The notes: generated by a model from the sequence alone, not told the origin. Numbered from the stretch's first letter, positions 47,479 to 56,590 are shown. The stretch: DNA of 64,000 bases from Candidatus Thorarchaeota archaeon (GCA_008080745.1 SHMX01000004.1:352704-416703); one strand, 5' to 3'. Numbers and translations: made by a program.

Positions 47479-49293
47479 CTACGGTAGGATATCTGATACT
47501 TTTCCAGCCATTCGAAGTTCTGTCATTGCTGATTCGTAAGCTCTCAGGACATCAGTCTTGGTCAGGAATCCAATCATGATACTCTCATCGTCCGGGTCAA
47601 CTACAACTGCATGTCCTTCATCGCGTTCCATCATATAGCGAAGTACTTTATCAATCGGGGTTTGAGGGTAAACGATTAGAAAATCTGGATTCATGAGCTC
47701 CCATACCATGAGGGTTTCTTCCTTATCATGCCAACATTTCTCCAGAGTTTCTGCGATGACAGTTCCCAGTATCTTTTCATCTAACACAACTGGGAATTTA
47801 GTATGCCGGGTTTCATAGATCATATCAAGAGCATCTGAGGCAAGCATATCCGGTCTTAGCGTTACTGGGTTCTTAGTCATAACCTGCTGAACTGAAACAA
47901 TACGTAATGCATCAAGATAAAGTCCCTGCTTAAGGTTAACACCTTTTCTGCGAAGTTTTTCAGTATAGATACTATCTGGATTTATTGCGGAACTTATAAT
48001 ATACGAACTTGATACAGCGATCATCAGAGGAAGAATCATTCCATAGTCACCAGTCATTTCCATTGTCATGACAATACAAGTGACAGGAACATGTGCAGTT
48101 CCAGAGAACATAGCTGCCATTCCTACTAGTGCGAAAGCCATTGGGAATGGTACGATTTCTGGAAATAGATATTCGAAACAATATCCAAAAGCACCTCCTA
48201 TTCCAGCACCGATGAAGAGAGTAGGTGCGAAGACACCTCCTCCTCCACCTGACCCAACAGTAAGCGAGGTGGTGAGCATTTTAATTAAGCCGAATGTTAT
48301 CATAGCAGCTATGGAAACTGTACCTAATAGAGTAGCGTTTATGAAACCGTAACCACTTCCCATTATAGCTGGGACATATGGATTGACGCTAGTGAATGCA
48401 CCTTGATATCCAAAGATTCCCTCCAATATAATCACCATCGCTGCAATTATTCCTGTAAGTAATCCTCCAAGAGCTGGTTTGCTGTACTCTGAAATTCGTA
48501 GTTTTTCAAACGCTTCTGAAAACCAATAGAATATTTTTACCCAATATTTACTCAAGAAACCAAAGACCAGACCCATCGCAAAAAACAGAACCAATTCGGT
48601 ATAATTTGTAAGGATGAACTCTGGTGCTATAAAGGAAGCAGTTTCTGTTCCAAATACACCAACTGCAATAGCCACACCAATAACAGAAGCCAGGATAACT
48701 GGTACAATGGAGACCGCTGTCAACTCACCTACAAGAATCTCGATTCCAAAGAGACCTCCACCAAGAGGCGCACCAAATGTAGCAGCTACTCCGGAACTCA
48801 ATCCGCATACTAGAAGTGTCCTTGTTGCTTTCCTGTCAAGCTTTAATCTCTGTGCCAAGGCGGAACCAGCTCCAGCCCCAAGCTGAGCAATAGGTCCTTC
48901 TCGTCCACAAGATCCACCGGAGCCTATGCTGACTGCAGAGGTAAGAGATGTGACTATAGTGTCCCTTGTGGATATCTTTCCGCTCTTTATTGAATATGAC
49001 TCCATGACCTCAGGGATGGCTTTAGTTTCGGTTGGAAATCGGACATAAAGGAATCCACTGATTATACCACCAATTGCAGGGATAATAACCCAACCAAGGA
49101 TTCCAATGGTGTTGGGAAGTAGTGAAAATATCTGCGTGATACCAAATATGGTATATCTGAATACAACTGCAATGCACCCAGCAATTGCACCTGTGAGAGC
49201 CCCTAGAACATACAGTCTTGCTTGTTGTTGTTTGAGGAAATAGCGTATTCCGTTACCTCGATTTGACTGTTTTATTAGGCGGCTCAAAAGCAA
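47479..49293 (-). CDS. ClC-family anion channel/antiporter with CBS pair
   Basis: A 604-residue ClC transporter with about ten or more membrane spans, then two CBS domains (VMTKNPVTLRPDMLASDALD and WELMNPDFLIVYPQTPIDKV). The motif GSGGSCGREGP (124-134) carries the gating Glu132. The usual selectivity motif GSGIPE reads TKAIPE (90-95), so the chloride-coordinating Ser is replaced by Lys91. It is third after two crcB genes on the same strand behind a fluoride riboswitch, 98 bases from crcB. This context and the altered filter hint at fluoride export, but that is inferred. The CBS domains may sense adenine nucleotides. Confidence 0.85.
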   Translation of the reverse strand: MLLSRLIKQSNRGNGIRYFLKQQQARLYVLGALTGAIAGCIAVVFRYTIFGITQIFSLLPNTIGILGWVIIPAIGGIISGFLYVRFPTETKAIPEVMESYSIKSGKISTRDTIVTSLTSAVSIGSGGSCGREGPIAQLGAGAGSALAQRLKLDRKATRTLLVCGLSSGVAATFGAPLGGGLFGIEILVGELTAVSIVPVILASVIGVAIAVGVFGTETASFIAPEFILTNYTELVLFFAMGLVFGFLSKYWVKIFYWFSEAFEKLRISEYSKPALGGLLTGIIAAMVIILEGIFGYQGAFTSVNPYVPAIMGSGYGFINATLLGTVSIAAMITFGLIKMLTTSLTVGSGGGGGVFAPTLFIGAGIGGAFGYCFEYLFPEIVPFPMAFALVGMAAMFSGTAHVPVTCIVMTMEMTGDYGMILPLMIAVSSSYIISSAINPDSIYTEKLRRKGVNLKQGLYLDALRIVSVQQVMTKNPVTLRPDMLASDALDMIYETRHTKFPVVLDEKILGTVIAETLEKCWHDKEETLMVWELMNPDFLIVYPQTPIDKVLRYMMERDEGHAVVVDPDDESIMIGFLTKTDVLRAYESAMTELRMAGKVSDILP

Positions 49294-49391
49294 TTCACCA
49301 AAGTTTCGACAAATCGAGTATCTCTTAAAGTTATTGAATATCTTTGAAGTAAAATCCTCTGATAGGCAACATTTTTTGCTTCTGTATTAAA

Positions 49392-49760
49392 TCACGTAAT
49401 CAGTAATTGGTTTCCAATAACTAATCCCAAAGAGAGCACTATGAATCCGAATAATAGCGAGTAACTTGCATATTCGACACTTTTCATTTTGTCGACATTC
49501 CAGAGGTTATTGATCTCCATTACAAAAGAGGAAAACGTTGTAAAGGATGAGAGAAAGCCTATTACAATGAACCAGTATTGCAGGTCTGAGATAGTAATTA
49601 CTGGTATAAGTATTCCAAGACAAAAAGATCCTAGAATATTGACAGCGATGGTTGCGACTGGTAGTTCTCTAACGACTACATCTTCTGATAGCTTAGAGAC
49701 AAAGACTCTGCTGATTGCTCCAAAAAATGCCCCAACTGCGATGAGGATTGATTCCAGCAT
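49392..49760 (-). CDS. crcB: CrcB/Fluc fluoride channel subunit 2
   Basis: A 122-residue small membrane protein with four spans and the Fluc motifs GAISRVFVS, VNILGSFCLG and GFLSSFTTFSSF (the phenylalanine-box and sodium-site region). Fluc dimers let fluoride leave the cytoplasm. It begins 6 bases after the stop of the first crcB gene. Paired genes usually form heterodimers of two differently oriented subunits, which is likely here. Confidence 0.92.
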   Translation of the reverse strand: MLESILIAVGAFFGAISRVFVSKLSEDVVVRELPVATIAVNILGSFCLGILIPVITISDLQYWFIVIGFLSSFTTFSSFVMEINNLWNVDKMKSVEYASYSLLFGFIVLSLGLVIGNQLLIT

Positions 49761-49766
49761 CTTACT

Positions 49767-50207
49767 TCACTTCGGTATTCTTGAGGATATAGTTGGTTCT
49801 GTCGGTGATTCTGTTTGAAATTTCCTTTTCTTGACGGTTCTTAAGCCTAGTTGAAATCCTATCAATCCAAGAAGTACATGCCCCATAATTAATGTCCCAG
49901 GAATGAACGGATGCGAAACCAGAAGCAGAAGATAGGAATCTGCAATGAATGTTGAAAAGGTAGTGAATGAACCGATGAAGCCAGCTGAGATATCCTTCAT
50001 GTGGACTCGAAGAGTCTCGTTGGTTGGAACCATTTGCAAAACAAGTCCGAGTACAAAGCAACCTAAAACATTGACAATAATCGTATCCACAAAAATCGGA
50101 AGAGCAAGGATATACTCTGTAAGGAATGAAATGCACCATCTTGAGAGTGCACCCATCACTCCCGCTAGTCCAATAACTATCCACATCTTTTGAATTTGTA
50201 ATGACAT
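49767..50207 (-). CDS. crcB: CrcB/Fluc fluoride channel subunit 1
   Basis: A 146-residue Fluc subunit with motifs GALSRWCIS, VNVLGCFVLG and GFIGSFTTFSTF, plus a basic C-terminal tail (RTVKKRKFQTES). GGTGAGC lies about 8 bases before the ATG. A fluoride riboswitch lies 44 bases upstream, so expression should rise with cytoplasmic fluoride. It forms an operon with the second crcB gene and probably the ClC gene. Confidence 0.93.
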   Translation of the reverse strand: MSLQIQKMWIVIGLAGVMGALSRWCISFLTEYILALPIFVDTIIVNVLGCFVLGLVLQMVPTNETLRVHMKDISAGFIGSFTTFSTFIADSYLLLLVSHPFIPGTLIMGHVLLGLIGFQLGLRTVKKRKFQTESPTEPTISSRIPK

Positions 50208-50250
50208 TTTTTTTGCTCACCGTCATCTGACTATCATTTGTGTCCAAGAA

Positions 50251-50296
50251 GTAGGAATCATCAGCCCGGTGGGCGGTTATGGTGGATCCCATCACC
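50251..50296 (-). ncRNA. Fluoride riboswitch (crcB motif) aptamer
   Basis: Read on the minus strand, the sequence begins GGTGATGGGATCCACC, continues ATAACCGCCCACCGGGC, and ends TGATGATTCCTAC. It matches the known fluoride aptamer pattern (G-G-x-G-A-U-G, conserved A-A-C, then G-G-C-U-G-A-U-G and C-C-U-A-C). Visible pairings are GGTG with CACC, GCCC with GGGC, and GGGATC with GATTCC. It lies 44 bases before crcB. How it controls expression (ribosome-site occlusion or termination) is not clear; no T-run terminator is seen between it and the start. Confidence 0.92.
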
Positions 50297-50412
50297 AAGC
50301 TGGTTCAATCCATAAGCGAATAAATAAATTGTTGTACGTCAAATTTGTAATAGCATAATGAAATTTACTATACTTCTAACAGCTTTCTTTTTTCATAATA
50401 CAATCAACATAC

Positions 50413-50832
50413 CTAGGATGCCATTATTTCTTTTGCCAGTGTTACTAATTCACATGTTGGTACGTTAATAATTTCGGAAACATATTCTTCAATACTCTCA
50501 AATTCTTCCAGTGACCTTTTTGATTTAAGTTGGATGAAAAATTCCTTACCTTTTTCTGTTAGTTCATAGTCGTATCGATCAATACTATCGGACAGTTGTG
50601 TTCGTGATTCTTCAATAAGGCCGAATGACACAAGAAATCCGATATATTCAGATAACTCATGAGAATATGGACCATAATAATATGGTGTAAATTCAAAATT
50701 AAAATGGATTTTTTTTTCCTTCTTCAGTAAGAAAATAAGCTTCTGAAATCTTGTCCTTCCCTCAATTCTATCATGATTTCCTATTAGATATATGATTCTT
50801 GCAGCATCGCCAATATCCACCACTATCACCAT
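50413..50832 (-). CDS. YwgA-like winged-helix protein
   Basis: A 139-residue protein with YwgA-type features: an N-terminal winged-helix segment (ARIIYLIGNHDRIEGRTRFQ, then KLIFLLKK), YYYGPYSHELSEYIGFLVSFG and RYDYELTEKGKEFF. Its start overlaps the end of the HD-domain gene by 7 bases. In Bacillus the ywgA and ywfO (HD) genes are also adjacent, which supports the identification. The function is unknown; a regulatory or partner role for the HD enzyme is inferred. Confidence 0.65.
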   Translation of the reverse strand: MVIVVDIGDAARIIYLIGNHDRIEGRTRFQKLIFLLKKEKKIHFNFEFTPYYYGPYSHELSEYIGFLVSFGLIEESRTQLSDSIDRYDYELTEKGKEFFIQLKSKRSLEEFESIEEYVSEIINVPTCELVTLAKEIMAS

Positions 50833-52235
50833 TCTCTTATTATTTCTGAAACCTGTTTATCTATATTTTCTTTCTTAAAAATCGATTCGTCTGCTAGTTT
50901 AGGTTTGATATAAACATATATTTTCATTTCTTGCTTAGACATTGCTTTTACAATGGGCGAAACTTGAGTTAATTCTATTGGTTCACCTTCTTCACCTATT
51001 TTATTGATTCTAATAGTCTTTGGAACTTTGTTCTTTATTATATCAAAAATTACTGAATAGCTGTCAAATTTTTCACTCATTTTTCTACTAATTTCGTCTG
51101 ATACAGAGTCTGAATTATCCTTTACTGCATCGAAAAATGGTAAATTAGATTTCTCAAATTCTTCTCCAAATTTTTTCTCGTAGACTGGTATGTAAAGGTT
51201 TTCAGATAGAATCAAATCCACTAATTCCTTAGATTCTTCTCCTGTTGAAAGTAAATCATTAAGTAGACTTGTTTCTCCTAATTTGAGAAATTCATCCACA
51301 TTTGTAAATTTCTTCATAAATTCGCTATCTTCTTCAATCGCTACAATTACAGCTTTCTCAAGCATCTTTTCAGCAATCCGAGTAGGTTGGTAATAATAAA
51401 CTAAAGAATACATACTTCTCCAAATTAGTAGAAAATTCTCAGCAACTACAATGGAATTAGGTGAATCTTTTAATCCAATCTGATATTTCTCCAAATTTTC
51501 TCCATTTCCTAGAATGTCAATATGATCCATAAGATATTCTAAATCAAATCCATATTTCAAACCAGTATGATAACTATCTCTAAGTAAATAGTCCATTTTG
51601 TCTACATCTAATGGGCCATCAATAATTTCACTAATATATTGATATGGTTTGTTTTCACTAGATTTTCTTGAAAATATACCAGTTAGCATATCAAATGGAA
51701 TCATCGCATTTTCAATTTCACGTTCGTATTTTTCTAATATTTCTACTGCTAAATGCTCATGTTTCTTTCCCATCATCTTATCCGTGACAAAATCTAAGAC
51801 ATGTGAGAAAGGACCATGTCCGACATCATGAAAAAAACCAGCAGCCATCAAAACATTGTCTACTCGATTCAAATTTTCTCGTAGCTCTGGTCGCGGATGT
51901 GTGTCCTCTTTACTTTTCAGTTTATCAACTAGGATTTTTGCTAGATGCATTGTACCTATACAATGAATATATCGTGTGTGCATCGCCCCCGGAAATCCGG
52001 TGTATGCTTTGAGACCTAACTGTCTAATATCATACATTCTTCTAATCTCTGGATTTCTAACCAGCTTCTTCACCCATTTTGGGATTTGTATTCGCCCATG
52101 AACTGGGTCTACCACGAAATTATAGCCCATAATCAATCCAAATAGAATTCCTACGTAAATAAATTGTGGTGGTAAACCTAAAATTCTGCTATCGATTGCA
52201 CTACCTTTCGATATGTTACTTGTTTCATTTTGCAA
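50826..52235 (-). CDS. HD-superfamily phosphohydrolase (YwfO/dGTPase-like)
   Basis: A 469-residue HD-domain protein. The metal motif is HTRYIHCIGTMHLA with FFHDVGHGPFSHVLD (H...HD...D), and a further Asp lies in DVDKMDYLLRDSYHTG. This layout matches SAMHD1/dGTPase-like hydrolases and Bacillus YwfO. It would hydrolyse nucleoside triphosphates or related phosphates in the cytoplasm. The C-terminal 120 residues are charged and less conserved. It is coupled to the YwgA-like gene by overlap, forming a two-gene unit. No signal peptide. Confidence 0.8.
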   Translation of the reverse strand: MQNETSNISKGSAIDSRILGLPPQFIYVGILFGLIMGYNFVVDPVHGRIQIPKWVKKLVRNPEIRRMYDIRQLGLKAYTGFPGAMHTRYIHCIGTMHLAKILVDKLKSKEDTHPRPELRENLNRVDNVLMAAGFFHDVGHGPFSHVLDFVTDKMMGKKHEHLAVEILEKYEREIENAMIPFDMLTGIFSRKSSENKPYQYISEIIDGPLDVDKMDYLLRDSYHTGLKYGFDLEYLMDHIDILGNGENLEKYQIGLKDSPNSIVVAENFLLIWRSMYSLVYYYQPTRIAEKMLEKAVIVAIEEDSEFMKKFTNVDEFLKLGETSLLNDLLSTGEESKELVDLILSENLYIPVYEKKFGEEFEKSNLPFFDAVKDNSDSVSDEISRKMSEKFDSYSVIFDIIKNKVPKTIRINKIGEEGEPIELTQVSPIVKAMSKQEMKIYVYIKPKLADESIFKKENIDKQVSEIIREW

Positions 52236-52336
52236 TCTCGGTTTTTAATTTTTTGATAATCGATCAATATCTCACGGTACTCGTACGGAATCCAGAATCT
52301 AAACGATGATACATTTCGGTGCAAAAGGATTGCCTC

Positions 52337-52758
52337 TCAATTATGTTCAGTGTATTCCACGATGAATCTGGTGAATTCTTCGATATCCCTTAGATTGGTT
52401 TGAAGAATCTTGTACAAAATCGCATCATCAAAACATTGGTATAAGTGAACTACTCTATTCCTAAATCTTGCCATTTCGATTAGATGCTCTGCTAGTTCTT
52501 CTGATATGACATCATTTTCACTCAGAATTAAAAAGACCATTGAATATCTTCTTGGTTTATCCCATCAGTTAATAGAAATGATATGCGAACTAATACCAAC
52601 ACAGATTTGTATTGATTCTATCAGGAAGTATTTTGCTGATGCTACTTCTTTTAAATCTTCCAAGAACTCCTCTTGAGTAAGATTACTCTGATTACCAAAT
52701 ATTCTCAGGTTCTTAGTGAGTCTTGGAGTCGAGAATTGATTGTTGAGTTATCCTTCAT
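52337..52758 (-). pseudogene. Decayed HepT-like toxin gene (frameshift plus in-frame TGA)
   Basis: The gene starts at an ATG (52758) overlapping the MntA-like stop as ATGA and encodes MKDNSTINSRLQDSLRT before a stop at 52707-52705. One frame over, the protein continues with LTQEEFLEDLKEVASAKYFL and ICVGISSHIISIN, then a TGA at 52567-52565. After the stop come WDKPRRYSMVF and the HepT C-terminal core MARFRNRVVHLY (the RNxxxH-type motif). HepT is the RNase toxin of the MntA-HepT module. The TGA sits where related proteins often have Gly, as GGA to TGA would give. With two lesions, only a 67-residue C-terminal fragment could be made. Confidence 0.7.
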
Positions 52759-53117
52759 TGTTGACCAGTCTCTTTGATGCGTTTGCGCATGTAATAGTAG
52801 TAAGTGTCTAATACTGGCTTGAAATCAAAATTTTCAAAGAATATTCTTTTCTCAAATTGAACTCTCTTATTTTCGTCGGTTGAGAGTAGGAGTTTCCCAT
52901 CGGTTATCACTTGGAATAAGAATTCCAAATCGCCTCTATTCAGTATTCTTACATCTGCTTCTATTGTTTCTAATATGGTTGATATCTCATGCATCAGGGA
53001 TAGAATCAGAGATCCTATGTCATTAAATGGTTCTCTCAGATATATTCCATTAGAGAGAAAATCCAAGACAATGATATCGACTCTGTTACAAAGGTTCCAC
53101 AGATGATTCAGGACCAT
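52755..53117 (-). pseudogene. MntA-like antitoxin remnant (N-terminally truncated nucleotidyltransferase)
   Basis: A 120-residue frame resembling the later part of minimal nucleotidyltransferase antitoxins: VDIIVLDF in the place of the catalytic D-x-D strand, ADVRILNRGDLEFLFQVITD, GKLLLSTDENKRVQFEKR and a C-terminal YYYMRKR. The N-terminal G-S-x-x-x-G nucleotide-binding motif is not found in this frame, and the second catalytic Asp is not in place. Intact MntA AMPylates HepT. This copy is probably inactive. Its stop overlaps the HepT start. Confidence 0.55.
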
Positions 53118-53514
53118 TTTTCCGAATATCCAATGGACGAAGTCAAGGGTCTAGGTCTCTATCTTGCAGGTTACGACACACACGATTCGATAATCAATCC
53201 CCAAGGAAGTCTGATGCTATGGGATGGCAAGGAGGCAAAATCTGATTTGAGATTCAATGAAATGATGAAGAGTGGTTCCCATTAACTCAATATTCCTCTC
53301 TATAGAATCAAGATCCAAGTTGAATTTTTCAAGATTCCATACTGGTTTACTCATTCTTTCTAGAAATAAATAATTTCCAGAAGATTCTATCTCTTCTTGA
53401 GGTGTCCACCTAAATTCCATTTTTACTCGTTCAGTAGTAATGAACCGTCAATATTAGCTGGGAGTGAATAAAGAACTGTTGGTAATCTTTATCCTAATAT
53501 ATTATGATGCGGTT
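53118..53514. other. Remnant region between the toxin-antitoxin pseudogenes and the LRR gene
   Basis: No intact gene is recognised. A 67-codon minus-strand frame (53217-53420) with a charged product beginning MEFRWTPQEEIESSG is preceded by no clear ribosome-binding site. It may be a remnant of an upstream part of the decayed module. A plus-strand frame here is probably non-coding. Confidence 0.3.
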
Positions 53515-54840
53515 TCATATCCAATTCACCATGATATTGATGCGATGGAACTGGTTTTGTAGTATTTTCAACTCTTCTTTGTTAACTTTAACTCCATATT
53601 CAAGTGCGCACAGCAATTTCTCAACAGTATAGCAGCTAACAATATCAGATAGGTCATATGTATCGTAACGCGGTTTCGGAACAAATTCCATAACACGCTT
53701 ATTTTCCAACTCTCTTAGTTCCAGTATTCGTGGGACGAGACGCGAAGCTTCAGTCGTACTAAATGAATCAATTTCTAAAAACACAGTACTGCAGCCACGA
53801 TTAAGATAGTCTTCCATTAGATCCCTATGAAAGTTGCAAAAGTCAGCATCATATTGGTCCGATAAATATTGTCGCAGTCTGTACCGTATCATAGTATCTC
53901 CTTCAATTGGAGCACCTACCTGATAGATACCCCGAGCAGCATCCCCCAAGTCAAGCTCTGGATGGGTGAGGAGGTCTTCTGCGTTGGTCATTATCAAGTC
54001 AGAAAATTTCCAAACAGCTTTTTGTAATCCGTCTGATGCAGTATACCAGAATGGTGATAAATACACGAGTGTTAAAGGGTTACCATCTAGTTCTAACGAT
54101 ACTAACTTCTTACAAGGATTCAATGGAGAGAGGTCTAGCTTTATGATATCATTACAACATAGATCTAACCAACGTAACTTTGTACAGGACCCAAGGGGCG
54201 AGAGGTCCAACTCAGTGAGAGAGGTGGAAACAAGATATAACCCTTCCAGATGCGACCAAGAGCCCAGGGGAGAGAGGTCCAGTTGCCCGAATGGGTTTTC
54301 GGAGATGTCTAGAGTCTTAATCTGCATGTAATTACTCAGGAGTGAGAAGTCAAATTTGGTAAGATTAGTGGCATTCAAGCTTAAATCATGTAGTTGGGGG
54401 CAGGAGTTCAGTAGCGAGATGTCTAGTTCAGTGAACGGGTTATAACCCAGATTCAGTTTTTCTAATTTGCGAAATATACTCAGGAGTGGGAGGTCCAGTT
54501 GAGTGAGCTTGTTTCTGGACAGTTTTATTTCCTGCAGCTGTGTACAATTACTCAGAGGTGAGAGGTCCAGTTGAGTCAACAAGTTATCGGAGAGGTCTAA
54601 AACTTTCAGTTGTGTACAATTACTCAGAGGTGAGAGATCAAAATGACGGAGATAACTATCTCTGATATTAACTATAGTCACTCTGGAGAGGCAATCATGA
54701 TCTATCCTTTCTAACTGTGTTTTGGATGAAATTTCAATTGTATCCTTGATCATGTCTTCGAACCTCAAATGCATCACTAATGTATTCATAATCAATTCAT
54801 TATTAGTATGTTTCGAAAGAATCATACCCAGTTTATACAC
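53515..54840 (-). CDS. Leucine-rich-repeat protein with C-terminal unrecognised domain
   Basis: A 441-residue cytoplasmic protein. Residues about 45-265 form some nine leucine-rich repeats of about 23 residues with core L-x-x-L-x-L-S/N-x-N-x-L (LKVLDLSDNLLTQLDLSPLS). The remaining 175 residues are a separate domain (LGDAARGIYQVGAPIEGDT and FLEIDSFSTTEASRLVPRIL) that I cannot name. It has no signal peptide or span. LRR arrays usually bind proteins. The repeat unit is visible at DNA level between 54150 and 54660. It is a monocistronic unit by position. Confidence 0.8.
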   Translation of the reverse strand: MYKLGMILSKHTNNELIMNTLVMHLRFEDMIKDTIEISSKTQLERIDHDCLSRVTIVNIRDSYLRHFDLSPLSNCTQLKVLDLSDNLLTQLDLSPLSNCTQLQEIKLSRNKLTQLDLPLLSIFRKLEKLNLGYNPFTELDISLLNSCPQLHDLSLNATNLTKFDFSLLSNYMQIKTLDISENPFGQLDLSPLGSWSHLEGLYLVSTSLTELDLSPLGSCTKLRWLDLCCNDIIKLDLSPLNPCKKLVSLELDGNPLTLVYLSPFWYTASDGLQKAVWKFSDLIMTNAEDLLTHPELDLGDAARGIYQVGAPIEGDTMIRYRLRQYLSDQYDADFCNFHRDLMEDYLNRGCSTVFLEIDSFSTTEASRLVPRILELRELENKRVMEFVPKPRYDTYDLSDIVSCYTVEKLLCALEYGVKVNKEELKILQNQFHRINIMVNWI

Positions 54841-54992
54841 TCTGAACTGTGAGATAGTTCGATAGGAATGACTTTTTTTCCTGTAATAGAACTAGCCAAG
54901 AAAAATGGAATACACTCACGACTCGATTGTGAGTCAAATGCTGTATCATAGCTACTCAGTATTTGCCAAATAAATATCCACACTACAGATTA

Positions 54993-55033
54993 CGAAAAAA
55001 TAGGTGACTGGAGCTTGCGATCACACCAGTCAC
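54993..55033 (-). terminator. Hairpin terminator of the PQQ-propeller gene
   Basis: On the minus strand GTGACTGG and CCAGTCAC form an 8-bp stem (55004-55011 with 55026-55033), followed by TATTTTTTCG. It lies about 15 bases past the stop. Confidence 0.65.
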
Positions 55034-55047
55034 TGAATGAGCTTAAC

Positions 55048-56334
55048 TTATGATACTGGAAAACCATATCGTTCTGGAGACCCCGACCTACATGCCCATG
55101 GTACATCAGCCATACCTGTTGAATCGGTTTGAATTGCGTACGTGAAACCTGCAAAGTCGCAAATGAACAATACACCGTCTGAGTTGATAATGGGTGAGGG
55201 CCATGTAACATCTCGTTCTAATTCGATCTCTCTGACCAATTCACCATCAACCATCTGAATCACGAACAGTTTCGAGTCTTCAGAGGCAATGTAGAGATTT
55301 CCATCATCCGCGAGAGCTGGTGAGCAGTAGAGGTCTCGAAATGACTCGGTGCACTGCCATTTGATGGTACCATCAGGATTGATGGCATAGAGTTTGGAAT
55401 TATCATTATCTTTGGTGCCAACATAGATGACTCCATCATTGTCAATGGCTGCATTTGCACGGATTCCTCCTGAACCCAGGTCGCATCTCCAGTTCACATT
55501 TCCATCAGTGTCAAGAGAGACAACTGTGTGGTTCTCAGCTCCAAGTATGATATCTCCATCACCATTGATCGAAGGTTTGTATTTTCGAATATCATCGCTC
55601 TCTCCATAGGTCCATTCAACCAGTCCTGTATTTTTATTCAGAGCGTAGAAAGTCTTTCCGCCAAAGAGAGCTAGGTCTCCACTGACTGTTACACTGTTAC
55701 AGACCGGACCACTCTCATAGGTCCATCTTACTGTCCCATTATCGCCATAGAAAGACCAGAATTTCTCGCCAGCAACATAAACGTTGTTATCTGCATCAAT
55801 AGCAGGTTCAAGGAGCGCAAGAGCCCATTTATCCTGTTGTTCATATGGTGGAGCGCTAGGTCTCGAAGGGTCTTTGTAGATCTCAGTGGTGATGACATGA
55901 GACCAAGCCTCAGTTCCATTATTTCGGTATAGGGCAACGAGTTCGTCTGTGGTTCTGAAACCTTCTGAATCATGAGCCTCCGCTACCACATATAGCATAT
56001 CATTGAGACCCAGCACTGGACCTCCGCGAATCTCTTTCGGGCCAGCATCGTATTTCCATACCTCTTCACCAGTTTCTTGGGAGAGACAATAGACATAGTA
56101 GTGATCTGCTAAGGATTCCCCGTTTGCTTCGTGATACCATTTATGAGAGGTGCCCATGTAGAGGTTTCCCTCATTATCGAGTGCTGGTGAACTGTAATCG
56201 TAAAAGGCAGTCTCATCTCTGTGAGTCCAGAGATAATTGTTCTCTGGAGCTGGTTGGTAAACGATGAATATTCCTATAGTCACAACTACAATAATCAATA
56301 TTGCAACAACTGCTAGTTTTGGACCTCGACTCAT
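55048..56334 (-). CDS. Membrane-anchored PQQ-type beta-propeller protein
   Basis: A 428-residue protein with an N-terminal signal anchor (LAVVAILIIVVVTIGIFIVY) and an eight-bladed-type propeller made of PQQ_2-like repeats: ETGEEVWKYDAG, NNGTEAWSHVI, DNGTVRWTYESG, NTGLVEWTYGES, TDGNVNWRCDLG and PDGTIKWQCTES. The repeats resemble BamB or PQQ dehydrogenase blades. No PQQ-binding catalytic residues are recognised, so a structural or binding role is more likely than an enzyme. It is displayed outside the cell. Confidence 0.8.
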   Translation of the reverse strand: MSRGPKLAVVAILIIVVVTIGIFIVYQPAPENNYLWTHRDETAFYDYSSPALDNEGNLYMGTSHKWYHEANGESLADHYYVYCLSQETGEEVWKYDAGPKEIRGGPVLGLNDMLYVVAEAHDSEGFRTTDELVALYRNNGTEAWSHVITTEIYKDPSRPSAPPYEQQDKWALALLEPAIDADNNVYVAGEKFWSFYGDNGTVRWTYESGPVCNSVTVSGDLALFGGKTFYALNKNTGLVEWTYGESDDIRKYKPSINGDGDIILGAENHTVVSLDTDGNVNWRCDLGSGGIRANAAIDNDGVIYVGTKDNDNSKLYAINPDGTIKWQCTESFRDLYCSPALADDGNLYIASEDSKLFVIQMVDGELVREIELERDVTWPSPIINSDGVLFICDFAGFTYAIQTDSTGMADVPWACRSGSPERYGFPVS

Positions 56335-56590
56335 GATAACATATCAAAGAATTGCTATTAAAATCTCTTTCGAGAATTACTACCTCTCTAACCTCCTCCT
56401 ATTTTGTACCTAGCTCTGCTATTCTAACTTCGATTACGACTTCATTTTCAATTTGTAATTATTACTAAGTAATACTATGTTTTATGATAACTTTTTACGA
56501 TATTATTTTCTAAAAGTAAAATATTAAGTAGCAAAATATTGCTAATTTTACAAAATAAAACCCTATAAAGCTCGTTTTAGCCAATAAGAG

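Noticed and set aside
49762..50298. A 178-codon minus-strand frame over crcB and the riboswitch
   Set aside because: It is the crcB region read in another frame; the crcB frame carries all Fluc motifs and has a good ribosome-binding site.
50295..50320. GGTTCAATCC resembling a tRNA T-loop
   Set aside because: No cloverleaf stems or anticodon arm can be formed around it; it lies directly beside the fluoride aptamer.
52565..52567. TGA in hepT as a selenocysteine codon
   Set aside because: No selenocysteine insertion element is apparent, HepT has no catalytic Cys at this point, and a second frameshift lesion points to decay.
53103..53285. Plus-strand 60-codon frame
   Set aside because: It is antisense to the MntA-like remnant, with no domain and no clear promoter.
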